A DNA stretch of 64,000 nucleotides, from positions 30,249,554-30,313,553 of the forward strand of contig OX485803.1 in NCBI GenBank assembly GCA_950295325.1, in the 5' to 3' direction. A program made the translations under genes and the position numbers. The notes beneath the pieces were generated by a model. The model made no database searches and had not been told where the DNA came from. It saw only the letters and a program-made list of their open reading frames with translations. Below, in pieces: positions 10,761-21,861 of this stretch (its first letter is position 1; the number at the start of each line of letters is the position of its first letter). The DNA is from Polytrichum commune (taxonomy: Eukaryota > Streptophyta > Polytrichopsida > Polytrichales > Polytrichaceae).

Positions 10761-12743
10761 TTTGAAATGTATAGTTTTGAAAGAAAAAAAAAAATCCTAT
10801 AGTGGCACTTCAACAAAGCATTTTTATCTTACACTACATCTAGCAAGGTTAGATATGGCCACTTATGTATATTAACATTCTTAACACTTAAACATCATGA
10901 AGGTCTTGATGGGGCTTTGGGGACCATAAAGTTGAATCTTCTTCTTCTTCCTCCTCTTCTTCTTAACTTTATTTGTAGTCTCTTCTTAGTACATGGAAAT
11001 ATGAGTGAATGCAATCGTCTTCACACATTGCACCTATGCACATGAATTAATATCCCCGCACCTTCAGCTTCATAAACTCATGAAACCATAGGCCCTCATG
11101 GCCATGTGTACCCCATCGGCATGAAGATGCACTTACCACACACTTGTTAGAGGTTATGCTTGGTGGATGAATGAGAGGTTCAATTTCAACCAACAATTCC
11201 ATGCAACCAAGTTAGTATAGGAGGCCTAAACAATTGTTCACAAAGGTCATGTGGGAGCATGAAGGACATCAAAGTATTATCCCAACTTTACTTTCCCTAG
11301 CTTGTTTACGTGTTTAGGAAGGGGGGTTGCAACAAAGCCAGTAATGAGGGTACATGTTCCCAACACATGCCGTTCAAGATGGAGAATCACATTGACTCCT
11401 ATGTAGAATCCAAGGGCAATTATTTTAGCCAAAGTAACACGTAAATCAAGGTCAAAGACCCTAAATTTGTTTGTTGAGAATTGTGTGATGTGAATGAAAA
11501 ATTAAACTTATAGGGGCAATTTTTTTAGCATGCAACCCTCAATGATAGGTGTTGGGAAACGAAATCCCACATACAATCTGCGTGAAATATGTGTGAAAGG
11601 TAAGACAGTGGAAATGCTCTAAACATTTTACAGGTCATAAAGCATTTTTCATGTGTATTTGACCCTAGACTGACATCATACCACCCTGAGTTACTGTAAT
11701 GGGATCCGCTTGGAAGAATACTCAACAAATAGGTTCATGAAGGGAGGGGTCATTTCTTCCCCCATGCTATATTTGATGTGTACCCAATTTGAGTGGGTGG
11801 CATAAACCCAAGTTCTTCACATAGACCTCATGAGAATTTTGAGGTAAGGTCACCTAAAGCTCGCTTAATATGGGTGACCTTCCTAGCATTTGAATCCATG
11901 CTGTAATTTACCACAATGGTTCACCAAACTATAGGGTGGAAGTCTAAGGTTTGCTCATGGGGGAGATAAGTGCATCATGGTTGTATGTGATTGTTCAACA
12001 TGTTCATCTTTGATAGTAGACAATATTAATGCAAGGTCCTATTAGTTCTTGTGATGCGAGTTTTGGGATTACACTTACATGGAGACCAAATCAGAGATGA
12101 GTAATACCACATCATGTTAATGGCAACATAAAAAAAAACTTGTTTTTTGATGTTTATGTTATTTTAGCATGAATGAATGTATATTAACACATGTGCTCCA
12201 TTTATTATTTGGTGTAGTTTTATAAATATTGTGGATGTAAGAGGTCTGACCAACTTTGTTTACAAATCTTGTTCCATATTATGATGGTATTTGCAAATTG
12301 ACAATAGAGAGGATTGAAACCATGAGTTTTAGGGATCTCTTCCCAATCCCTCTATCATAGTCATAGAACAAACACTTCCACTAAACGATTGAACTCATAT
12401 GAACATCCATGCAATCAACAAACCTTCGTATAATAATTGAAAGAGGGTGGTATCATAGACAATTTAAAGTTGTGTGAGCTGAAAATAAAGTTTCATAGTG
12501 GAGTTTCTCATTCTTTCTTCGAGGTTTAAGTTGTAAGGGAGACCAATGTTGACCTGACACCCCCAATTGTGGACACCTATACTTCAGTATTTTGTGGTTA
12601 CGTGTGGATCTAAGAATGGGCAGCAAAATGACAGATGTTGAAAAAAGATTGGACAATAGGCTCAATGACAATGAATAATATATCCAATTGAGCGGCGAAA
12701 ATCATGAGGAAAATGGGTACATCCATACAATGGATTTGCTAAT
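10761..12743. other. intergenic, no gene recognised
   Basis: A CTT/CCT-rich microsatellite lies at about 10938-10965. Otherwise nothing is supported: short ORFs lack recognisable motifs, and no inverted repeats longer than about 15 bp stand out. Confidence 0.5.
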
Positions 12744-12745
12744 TA

Positions 12746-13183
12746 CAGTCTACCCTCTATAAATGTTAACCCTCGGGAGTGGATCAAAGTTAACATTTAT
12801 AGAGGTGTTAATAGTTAACAATTATAAAATTACTTTTTTGAGCAATATACAAATCTTAACATTTATAAATATAAGCAATTGTGAAGAGTCCTTGTGAGAG
12901 AATACCATTCATAAAATTGCAAACCCAATCAAAACTTTATTCAATATCAAGTTTACAAATCACGGGTGAAGTACGAATCAATGGTTCTTTACAAGTCATT
13001 CATATTATGGTTGTATTTCATTCGTTAACATTTATAGAGTCAAATTTACAAAGAAGGGAGTACCATTTTGTTAACAGTTAACAAGTTTAACATTTATAGT
13101 GTGCAATATGTGGGGAGTAGAAGAAAGTTAACATTTAGAGAGGGTTAACACTTATAGGTGTAACATTTATAGAGGGTGGACTG
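12746..13183. mobile_element. pogo/mariner-like non-autonomous element with internal motif array
   Basis: 438 bp, flanked by TA at 12744-12745 and 13184-13185. Ends are CAGTCTACCCTCTATAAATG and (reverse complement) CAGTCCACCCTCTATAAATG. The start CAGT(C)xACCCTCTATAA with TA target is typical of pogo/Tigger-type Tc1-mariner elements. The motif GTTAACATTTATAGAG recurs in both orientations near 12753, 12790, 12855, 13024, 13087, 13127, 13144 and 13160, so the terminal sequence is repeated throughout the element. Such repeats may be extra transposase-binding sites (inference). No transposase is encoded; the 66-codon ORF inside is built from the repeats. Confidence 0.85.
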
Positions 13184-14150
13184 TATCTTGCACTTATCAT
13201 GATAGACGTCTTGGAATGTAGATTAAAAGGGGTGACACTTTTTGGTGCTTCGGAGAAGCCATGCATCTCGTAGTGTGCAGTTGATTTCTTGTTTTTTATG
13301 AGGAGGGGGGGGGGGCACAAGCAATATGAATATTGATTGGTGAGGCTTTTGAAGGTGTATAGTGATGCCTCCAACGTGGGAAATAATTGGGAAAATCATG
13401 TGTTTTTGGTGTGATAAGTACATCCACAAACAAATTTTGCTTGCGAATTATGATTGAAAATGGACAGAGGAAGGAGATCTCCTCAAAATCATGGGCACCC
13501 TCTACGCTATGGCTAGCGGGTCAATGATGGCCTTGTATGATGGTCTTTTGGCAACACCCTTTTTGGGTTGAACTGCAATACCCCAAACCGATTTTTGTAA
13601 AGTAAAATCTCTAGGAAGCTTGACTACTAGAGCATTAAGAACCTTACCTTAGTTGGTATAGTGGTAGCTTGCAATTATGTCTCATTTTTCACCTTGTGTG
13701 TGCGTGTGTGTTTAATTGTTTGTGGTTCTAACAAGATTATTTGAAAATTCATGGTCCAATCCGCAACTATGTTTGGTCTAGTAAGGAGAAGCTTACGCAT
13801 ACTAAGGCTAGCAGGAGGGAATGTTGCATGGAAAAAAAATACGATGGGCTTGGACCAGTTGACCCATACAAAGCTAAGAGTAGCGTCCTTTGTAAATAGA
13901 ACTTGGGGATTTTCCATGCCATGGAACTTGGGGATTCTAACCTCCAACATATGTTGAGATATATAGGCTAGCTAGATGCAACCCACAAAGAGGTGTAGTT
14001 GGGGGTTCGTTGGCTTGGTAACTATCAAGAAACACCAAGGTTTCTTTGGCTCTAGAATTTGAGGGGGGGGGGGGCATTGTAATAAACCTTGGAAAATACT
14101 AGTAAAGGGGATTTACCAACTGTCTCCTTGTGACCACATTGGAGTCCTTT
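13184..14150. other. intergenic with two poly-G tracts
   Basis: Contains G11 at 13305-13315 and G12 at 14063-14074, and a short TG run near 13697. No gene is recognised. GGAACTTGGGGATT occurs twice around 13900-13935 as a small local duplication. Confidence 0.5.
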
Positions 14151-14156
14151 GGACAT

Positions 14157-14482
14157 TCAAACATTTGGCGGACTTGGGGACTTGATCTCATTGGTAACAT
14201 GCTCTCTTATGCTAGAGCTAAAGACCTCCTCTACCAAAGTGACATCCAATGCGTTGATGACCTTTGGGATAGCGAAGCCCATACTTTCCATATATAGGTT
14301 TCCACCCTTAGAGTGTTATTACCGGGGTCAACAATACTAACCTCAATGGGTTCCCATGGCCCAAATGCTTGGAATTGTGCCCCCCGCTCCGCTTCACGAT
14401 CTCCCGGCTCAAGCATACATGGGGTCAAGTCCTGGCATTTGGGTCCCGGGGGTAAACTTTTGATTGGAAACCTAAATGACAT
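14157..14482 (-). pseudogene. possible retroelement coding relic
   Basis: On the minus strand an 83-codon frame (14231-14482) reads PCMLEPGDREAERGAQFQAF and then PWEPIEVSIVDPGNNTLRVE. A second frame (14157-14291) continues as MGFAIPKVINALDVTLVEEV and FSSSIREHVTNEI before a stop. The change of frame between two protein-like stretches suggests a frameshifted coding remnant. Its family was not recognised; position among LINE pieces makes a retroelement origin plausible but unproven. Confidence 0.3.
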
Positions 14483-14499
14483 GCATGGGTCATTATGAA

Positions 14500-15739
14500 A
14501 TTAAACCCCCTATATACGAGAAGTTTATGAAGAATAAAAAATGTATATGTACTAACAACAAGCTAAAAAATGGGCTCATGTATTTATACTAGGCCCTTTC
14601 AATTCATTGTGATAAATGCCTCCAATACATATACAAAATGTAAATCAAGGATTAAGTAAGTCTATATTACAACCAAAAATCTATATTCGCTTTCTTATGA
14701 GAAAGTGATTGAACAAATTTTCATCCACAACATGTAAATTAATGATTGCATCAAACAAATGAAGACAAGAGCACAATAACTTAGTGGTAATTTGGAGAGC
14801 AAAACTCAATGTAGCAATGAGTGCTCCAAAAGCCTCCAATATGTCAAAGGCTAGAACTTAAATTTACAAACCATGTCAAGAATGGAGAGGGGGGTCATTA
14901 AGGACTATTATCATATGACAAAAATGTTTGAAAATGCGAATTTGGATGGAACTAGCACGTCTATTGTCAAATGTTTTTTCAAAACCTTAGGCCCCCTTTT
15001 GTACATCTATCTTTAGTGAAAAAACAATAGCCTTTTAAAACGTATACACTAGAGAAAATAATACCTCTCTTTTATGTTTACTATGTATGCTAATGCCTCC
15101 AACAATATCCCTTCTTACACTCGCGTTGGTTTGTATGTGGTAAGGAGAGTCCATCCCTTAGGGTTTGGATAAGGTTTTGCGGGCCCGGAGATGGCATGGC
15201 CCAACTCTTGAAATGCTTCAAATATGCAAAAAGTAGGTTGTAGAGGCATGGGTCCTCATTCAATTCAACAGTTGATTTCTAGTGCGCTTGGAAAGTCGGC
15301 TTGGTAAAATGGGTGGGGCACAAAATAGAAGGCATGGACCAAGAGCATGGAGGGCTCCTTGAAATCCTCACAAACTTGCTTGGTGGAACTACTCTCAATG
15401 TGTTTGGTTACTCTCTTGCAATTGTATTTTCAATTTATGTTAAAATAAAATAAAAAAAACAAAAAAAACAAAAAAAAACTAGTCTCGATGTGCAATGGGA
15501 GTGCTATTACTTGGGGTCTTCATTGTTGGAGTTGGTTGGATGGTTTCTCATTCTTTGATTACACCAATTTTTCAATTTAATTTGGGAGGATTTATGTCGT
15601 TAATAGGGCACTAGGTGTCTTATGGACATTGGAGAAGTTGGCAAGGCCATCTTCATGGCGACTATAGTGTGTTGGTCACAAGTTTGGGACCTACTTTGCT
15701 TTGGCAAGGAGGGCGCTTTCATGTGGTTATTTGAGATAT
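14500..15739. other. AT-rich intergenic, no feature recognised
   Basis: An A-rich stretch (AAATAAAATAAAAAAAACAA-like) occurs near 15443-15478. No coding or inverted-repeat structure is supported. Some of 15500-15739 may be decayed LINE upstream of the following relic. Confidence 0.4.
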
Positions 15740-16180
15740 GGAGGTGGCGTTCAATGAGTGGAGGGGATTCCATCAAACCAATGCATTTTTGGCCTCCCTA
15801 AGACTATTGATTATGTCAGGCATAAAATTTGAGAGTGCATTTAGGCTAGGAAAGTGTGGCAGTGGTCTTCCTTCATCCTGCATGAACTCAATGATATTAG
15901 GACTAGCAAGTACAACAATTTTCACTAGAAGCAAACTCTCATTGGTGAGAGGATCCAAAAGAAGTTTGTCAAGTGGAGTGTGATTTGCCACCTCCTCCTA
16001 GGCATCACCTTGTGGACTATATGGATTAAGAGAAATAAGACGGTGTTTAGTCACACCCAATTGCATGAATCCAAGGTTATATATCTCATTAAGCATGAGT
16101 CCACCATGTATGTCAAAATAGCTTGAGATAGGGTCGTCAAATGTGTCAGGACTAGCCCCTTATTGGATAAACTCTATTGA
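15740..16180 (+). pseudogene. LINE ORF2 3' end (zf-RVT tail) relic
   Basis: One frame gives GLPKTIDYVRHKI, stop, ARKVWQWSSFILHELND, IRTSKYNNFH, stop, KQTLIGERIQKKFVKWSVIC, HLLLGITLWTIWIKRNKTVF and then KHESTMYVKIA, stop, DRVVKCVRTSPLLDKLY and a final stop. This is the recognisable C-terminal block of plant L1-like ORF2 proteins. In-frame stops at several places, some where Trp would be expected, mark it as dead. The first relic (7-467) has the equivalent LLLGGITFWSI block. The T10-G16 tract lies about 35 bp after the end. Confidence 0.65.
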
Positions 16181-16224
16181 ATAACTTTGATCAAACATGG
16201 CGGTTCTAGAAGTGTTTTTTTTTT

Positions 16225-16240
16225 GGGGGGGGGGGGGGGG
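16225..16240. repeat. poly-G tract (16 G) after T10
   Basis: Ten T followed directly by sixteen G, 3' of the LINE tail. Confidence 0.95.
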
Positions 16241-16497
16241 TTGCAAACACCTCAACATTCAATGAAACTAGAAATTTTACTAGGCATTAGTTTTAGGGCG
16301 GTCCTTCCACTAGCTCAATGACAATCATCTTGGGGGCATTGTTGGTGGTGTGGGGGTGATTTTCATATGCAAATGGTTTTATTTGATTCATACATGTAAA
16401 TTTTTCATCATAATAAAACACATTTATCATTTACGTCAATTTGAAATATCAACAATTGCTGAAAATTGCAATGCCGCTACAAATTAAGACACCCATA

Positions 16498-17438
16498 CCG
16501 TACGTTAAGGGCAGCTTTGGCGCTCTCTTGCCGAATAATTATTAAAAGTAAAAAAATAGTGTTTGGCACCTAGAAATAGTATATTCACATTTTTGGCAAT
16601 TTTCTCTTTTAATTTTTAAAATTCAGCTTAAATTCATTTTTAATTTTCTATTTAAGCTTATATCTTGTACATCTCTCTTGCATTGAATGACAAGTAAGAT
16701 GTGAGTGAAGAGTAGAGAATGCTCCGTGCTTTATGCAAGTAGAGTGGAGTTGTGTTCAACAATGCATATGGGATATGTAAACTTTGAGGTGAAGCACCGA
16801 GTTAGACTTCATTTTTATAACTCGCATAACATTTTCATAGAGTCTTCAAATGACATAAAATTTGTTGGAGGTGAAAGATTACTTGATTTGTAAACTTTTC
16901 TTAGACCAACAAAATTCCAAAAAAGTTGATCTTCTATGCACAAATGAGCTCCGAAAAACTGTTATGAACGCATTTTAATTTTTTGATCTTTACACGGCTG
17001 CAATGTTTTGTCCATATCTTTTGCATAAAGACTTATTTTGACACAAAACTTATTGGAGGTGGATGAAGGATTGATTTCTCAACTTTTGTTAGTTGGACAA
17101 AATTCTATAAAACTTCATCTTCTATGCTCAATTGGACTCCAAAAATGTGTGTACAACACATTTGAAAAGCCTCACCTAGAGTCTTGCTACTTCTTAACCC
17201 ATATTCTTTGTGGACTAATGTAAGTGAGCTTGATTACAAAAGGAGCACCTTCTCTCTTTCAGAATTCACATATGCTTCCACTGTAAGTAAAACTCTAGTG
17301 AGAAGTAGAAATTTCTTACTTTTCGGCAATTTTGAAAAATCATTAATTTTATATTCGGAAAAAATGCCAATAATATTCCAAAATGTTCGGCGTCTATTTT
17401 TAGAATTATTTTGTGCCGAAGCTGCCCTTAACGTACGG
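16498..17438. mobile_element. TA-flanked 941-bp element with 24-bp TIRs
   Basis: Left end CCGTACGTTAAGGGCAGCTT + TGGC; right end is its reverse complement with a single change (TCGGC). Flanked by TA on both sides (16496-16497 and 17439-17440). Just inside the ends, TTGCCGAA/TTCGGCAA variants recur. The interior holds two diverged direct copies (about 16868-16990 and 17040-17170) containing ATCTTCTATGC. No transposase frame was found. The TA target suggests Tc1/mariner type, but the terminus is not one I recognise. It sits where the minus-strand LINE relic stops. Confidence 0.75.
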
Positions 17439-18081
17439 TAGTGTGCAACCACCCAATTACCTAGTGAGATTGCCCTTGTGAATCTATTCAAGCTCATCTT
17501 CCTTCTCTCATTCAAAACCCTTAGGAATGTTATCCACCCAAATGGCCTTTGACTTGTGCGAGTTAGTCAAGGTGCCAAAAGCCGTGGCAAAGGTAGTAAA
17601 AATAGTCTTGCATTAGGGAGATTTTGTTATTAACTTTGAAGACAAGGGTTTGTGTCATTAGCAAACTCATGATTGACAATGGTGTGAGTGCAGTTCGGGA
17701 GGAGAACGCAAGTGATGCCTTCATCGACCCTCATGTGATTACCTAAGCGGTCGAATAAAAAGGGAGACAAGGCACGGGCTTGGTGGGAAGCCTTACTTGA
17801 CTAAGTTGTAAACTACAAGCCTCAGTGGGAGACCATCTTTAACCAAATGTTGATGTAGAGCACGTGAATCCAAGTAACCCAACCCTTAGAGAATCTAACT
17901 TTGTGCATGGTGCCTTCAAGAAACGTCCATTTGATTGTATCGTAGGCGATCTCAAAGTCAATTAGGAACGTAACCATATGTAGAGTAGATTTTTACTGCC
18001 CAATCCATGATGATTACCAATGCAAGGAAACATTACCAAGATGCTCTTCCCTTTGTTAAAAACGAGTTTGATTGGGGCTAA

Positions 18082-18385
18082 GGGCCGGTTCACACGGGAC
18101 CCCAAGTCCTAAGTCCCAAGAATGACACATATGCCTACATAGTAACACTTTTTGGAGGTGAGGCTCGGGACTTGTGTTGAGAGTTGGGTCGAGCAAAAAG
18201 ATAGATCCAACTCTCAACACAAGTCCCGTGAATACTTTTGCTTAAAATAATTAACATCCGAATTTAATGATAGTTAACCCTATTCTAATGATTTGTTGAG
18301 GCTCAAAAGTTGAGACTTTGCCTCCATGTTGGGACTTGGTAACATGGGTGGGACTTGGGACTTGGGACCCCATGTGAACCAACCC
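18082..18385. mobile_element. Tourist-like (PIF/Harbinger) MITE inside the LINE
   Basis: 304 bp with TAA on both sides (18079-18081, 18386-18388). Ends: GGGCCGGTTCACACGGGACC with CCAAGTCC inside, and (reverse complement) GGGTTGGTTCACATGGGGTC. A 3-bp TAA/TTA duplication and a GGG start are typical of PIF/Harbinger MITEs. A second inverted repeat is nested inside at 18166-18228 (CGGGACTTGTGTTGAGAGTT). No coding sequence. Confidence 0.85.
18166..18228. repeat. perfect-looking hairpin nested in the MITE
   Basis: Arms CGGGACTTGTGTTGAGAGTT and its reverse complement around a short loop with GTCGAGCAAAAAG. Confidence 0.8.
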
Positions 18386-18870
18386 TAAGAATATGCTCAA
18401 GAAGAGCTTGTGGTCTCATAGCCATATTTTTAGCTAAGATTTTGTAGAAAATGCTAAGGGGAGTAACGGGTTTCCAATTCTTGAGATTGGTTTTATCATT
18501 GCCTTTTGGTCCAAGTAAGCAACGAATGCCAATGTTGACGTCTCACTGAGCATTTCATTGTATAGCTCCGGGAGATGACCTTTGCTAGTAGGCCAAAGTT
18601 CTTGTGAAATCCAACCGGAAGCCCATCAATGACAACCGCTCTATTAGGAGTGAAGTTTCCTCGTACTCTTTAGTTTAATGATGGTGAGTGTTTCCATGAG
18701 TTTGTTGTTGTTGTTGTGTTCCCGGTTGCAAGAATAGGAACCTTCTTCCTATATCTCTCCCTTGCCTCTCGACTTGCACTAGTATTACCTTGCGTAGAGA
18801 ACCTTTTTGTTTTTTTTGTCATATTTGTTGATGAACTCCACCATCTCTGTGGCCGGGGATTCGTGGCACT

Positions 18871-19583
18871 CACTAAAAATCATCTGTGCGGATGAAAAAA
18901 ACACAGGAATCATCTAAATGGCTATTTTTGGGCAATTTGATTCCGGAAATAGAGTCAAAGGCCCCGAATTAGTCTAGTGACGTCACATTCGAATGAATCG
19001 GCCCTACAATGAATGTCCACCCTACAATGAGACCGATAATAGGAGACAAATCTCTTTGACCTTCCGTTTATAAATATGTCATAATACAAGGAAGAAAAAC
19101 TATATAAGGATAATATCGCATGTGGAGCTCAAAATTTTAAGTTCATTGTTTCACACCCTATATGTGACCTTTTAATGATAACTCTAATTTGGTGATAGTA
19201 GAATCGTTACACAATGTCAACAAGTGAAACTAAGCCTAACGGACAAGAGAAGGTCCACAATTGTGAAGTTTAAGTACAAGATTGGGCTTGTAAGACCAAG
19301 ACTCTTCTCAAACTACTCATGTACCCATTGTCCTGCAAGTCATGGAACAAGTGCACTTTGGCTGTGGTTCCATATCTTCCACTAACTCGTTATTAAAACC
19401 TCATCAATGGGGTCAAAGTAATGGGCAACGGTTTTCATGTTATTCAGCCCATTCATTACACTAAGAATCTTATCTATAAAGCCACCTCCACATAGCGGTA
19501 AGAAGGTACAATCCGGTCCCTATCCAATCTTTTGGCCTTTAAATGTCTACTTGTTATAAAGGGTAAGAAAAAATTCGCAATCA
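18871..19583. other. intergenic, no feature recognised
   Basis: No family-like coding, repeats or inverted structure were found here. Confidence 0.45.
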
Positions 19584-19589
19584 CCAACG

Positions 19590-19806
19590 GAGAGAGAGGG
19601 AATTATCGAATGTGAGCACACTTCTCATCCATCCGACATAAAAACTAGATCCCTTGTAGATTTGTGGCCGATTCATCTCAAAGGACTTGAACTAGACTAG
19701 TTTGAGTTCCTTCTAGCTAATCAACTAATATAGTAACCTCTGGGCTACATATTAATTCAAGGTTTTAATGTTGGATGAATGAGATGTACTTTCATGTGCT
19801 ATTTGT
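19590..19806. mobile_element. foldback MITE, GAGAGGGAAT family, copy 2
   Basis: Left arm GAGAGAGGGAATTATCGAAT to CATCCATCCGACAT; right arm ATGTTGGATGAATGAGATGT to TCATGTGCTATT. The interior carries the shared core (GATTTGTGGCCGATTCATCT and ACTAGACTAGTTTGAGTTCC). A second core-bearing segment without recognised ends follows at about 19870-20030. Confidence 0.6.
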
Positions 19807-20098
19807 AAAGAAATACAACGGTATTTCGGAGTCACAATACCTACCAAAGAGAGGAGGGGTGGGGGTTATCAAAAACATACCATTTATAGATTTGTTGTTG
19901 ATTCAATCTCACTAGATTAATTCAAGGTTTCTAACTTCGATTTTAGGATGAAATTGGCTTCAAAAAGGAATCTTGGGCTCTACATAGCAATCAATGTTTT
20001 CACTTGTCTCCTTGGTGGATGCTAAGACACATCACCGGAATGCAACCCTATAAATTTTAACAACGAAGGCACTAGGGGCTTGTCTAAGGGTTTGTGTA

Positions 20099-20327
20099 CA
20101 CTACACCATTTATCATATTGAGTGTCACTTACCATTCAGAGTTACAGAATGCTTTATAAGTGTTTATTGAAAATGTATGCTTTTGCGAAGTAAAGTCACT
20201 TATGTTCTATAATGTCTACACGACCAATTCAAATTTTTAGAGAAAAAATTGAATTCTAAAATAAGAAGTTATTACATTGCATCGTCTTAAGTAGTAAGTG
20301 ATGCTAAATATCATAAATGGTGCAGTG
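20099..20327. mobile_element. foldback MITE, ACACCATTTATGATAT family, copy 1
   Basis: 229 bp. Left end CACTACACCATTTATCATAT + TGAGTGTCACTTAC; right end reverse complements to CACTGCACCATTTATGATAT + TTAGCATCACTTAC. Related copies: 28255-28463 and a worn one at 48325-48560. No convincing TSD, so superfamily is unassigned. Confidence 0.7.
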
Positions 20328-20591
20328 GCCAAGGTCGTGATTGTTGTTTTGTTACATTCTCTCATTGGTTGAAAACCAAGTGTTGGACCCAACTCACTTC
20401 ACATTCAGTTATGTGAAATTGGATCGGTCATGTCAGAGAAAGGATGAGAAAGTGACAAGAAAATCTTATTGTTTTCAAAATAGATTACATGTGGTAGTCA
20501 CTTGTACATTGCAACAAGATAACCAAGATAATTCAATTTTAGAATTGCGAAAATGAGAGCGATTACATGCTTTACATTATGTCTCGTGATA

Positions 20592-21100
20592 AGGGAGAAC
20601 CAACCGCTAGTTACAGATGAACCGGTTGTGCTTTTAGAAATAACCTATTGAAGTTCAAGACTTCATGAAAATTACCCATCATTTTAGAGGAATTCATAAA
20701 GAACATACACCTCAAATCAATAATGAAAAAACATGAAAGATCACAACATGTAATCCGTTGTGCAAACTTGGAAGCAGTGTGCATGTTTGACAAATTTCAT
20801 TTGACATTCAACTTCAAATCCAAAGTGTCACGTGACGTCTTCAAACACGAAAATGAATGTCGAATAACATCTACATTTTCTTCTACAATGTCACATGCCT
20901 AATAGTACGTGTCATTTCAATTTCCAAAGTGTTGATTGACATGTGATTTTTCCTTCACAAGTCACACTACATGTCAAAACCTAAATTGTGCGTGCCAATT
21001 GACGTGCAGTTAAATTTTTGTGCACGTTTTTGCATATCAAGTGCCAAAAACTTTGTCGAAAATACACACTGCTTGGAAGCACAGCACTAGGATGTGGTGC
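20592..21100 (+). repeat. AACCGGTT dispersed repeat, copy 4, split by a MITE
   Basis: Begins GAGAACCAACCGCTAGTTAC, continues GATGAACCGGTTGTGCTTTT, AAATTACCCATCATTTTAGA and CATGTAATCCGTTG, and is interrupted at 20775 by a hAT-like MITE. After the MITE the text resumes with CACTAGGATGTGGTGCCCAA, matching the 3' part of other copies. Confidence 0.75.
20775..21071. mobile_element. hAT-like MITE, CAGTGTGCAT family, copy 2, perfect TSD
   Basis: 297 bp. Ends CAGTGTGCATGTTTGACAAA and (reverse complement) CAGTGTGTATTTTCGACAAA. Flanked by a perfect 8-bp duplication CTTGGAAG (20767-20774 and 21072-21079). Orientation is opposite to copy 1 by interior similarity (ACTTCAAATCCAAAGTGTCA is the complement of copy 1 text). 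Non-coding. Confidence 0.9.
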
Positions 21101-21861
21101 CCAAAACCCTTGGCCGGGCCGGCCGGGCAGTGGCTAATCGTCCCCGGGCGGGCATCACCTAATTGCAGGCAGTATGTGGGGGGGGGGGGGGTTAGTTTTG
21201 GGGCGAATTGATGAGAAGTGGCTCCAGAGGCGTGAGCTGCCATAAAGGGGAGTTTTCAACCACCCGCACTGAGGCATGCGACTACTGCAGGGCCGGGCTT
21301 GCCTTGACTGGGTTGACCACAGCAGTAGTGAGTGAGTGAAAGGCAGGGCAGGCAAGGCGAGGCGAGGTGGGTCGGGCAGGGCCGGGCAGGTGGGCAGCTC
21401 AGCTGAGGGGAGAAGGGGAGATAAAGAAATGGGAAGGGGGAAAAAAAGAAGGTGCACAGTGCGCGGAAGATGCTTCTTCTCATAATGGCCCGTGAGTCGG
21501 AAGAAGGGCTGGGGCCCTGCTACTGGAGGTAATAATGTCAGGGCAGGGCCGAGAAGATTGTGAGCAGAAAGCTGTTCAAGATATTGGCTCTGGAGAGAAG
21601 CTACGTCTGAGCAGCAGCAGGCCAAATCCCATCCATGGCACGCGCATTTACGAGGAGAAGGTGAGATGCCCCCCCCCCCCCTCCCCCTCCCCCTCTCCCT
21701 GACCTCCCTCCCTCCCTCCCTCCCTAGCCCTGCCTGCAAAGTGGGCTCAGTGGCAGCAGCAGCAGCAGGAGGAGGAGGAGGAGGGGGAGTATACTGTACC
21801 CGTGGTAACTTACTTAACCCACCAGGGCCCCTTTGAGGCTCACGACTCCCCAGCATTGAAG
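21101..21861. other. GC-rich unique island
   Basis: Clearly GC-richer than surroundings, with GGCCGGGCCGGCCGGGC, G14 at 21178-21191, C13 at 21669-21681, and (CAG)(GGA) trinucleotide runs at about 21752-21790. A 233-codon minus-strand frame (21155-21856) spans it but is Pro/Ser/Leu-rich and built from simple repeats, so I do not call it a gene. Could be promoter, UTR or first exon of a gene not otherwise visible. Confidence 0.45.

Larger units (their letters stand above)
17441..18870 (-). pseudogene. LINE reverse transcriptase (RVT) relic, split by a MITE
   Basis: Minus strand. From high to low coordinate: NRAVVIDGLPVGFHKNF (fingers, about 18590-18640), NLKNWKPVTPLSIFYKILAK then NMAMRPQALLEHIL (about 18395-18480), then the MITE at 18082-18385, then APIKLVFNKG-like text, FLIDFEIAYDTIKWTFLEGT and MHKVRFSKGWVTWIHVLYIN. 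A frame further down reads LSPFLFDRLGNHMRVDEGIT and HEFANDT at 17654-17665, the catalytic YADD/FADD box with its first Asp changed to Asn. Then KSKA-like and GFE text, ending at the TA-flanked element. Several stops and frame changes. This is the RT core of an L1-like element; family certain, subfamily not. Confidence 0.75.

Noticed and set aside
21155-21856. 233-codon minus-strand ORF
   Set aside because: Longest frame in the window, but composed of translated G/C tracts and CAG/GGA repeats in a GC-rich island; no recognisable motif.
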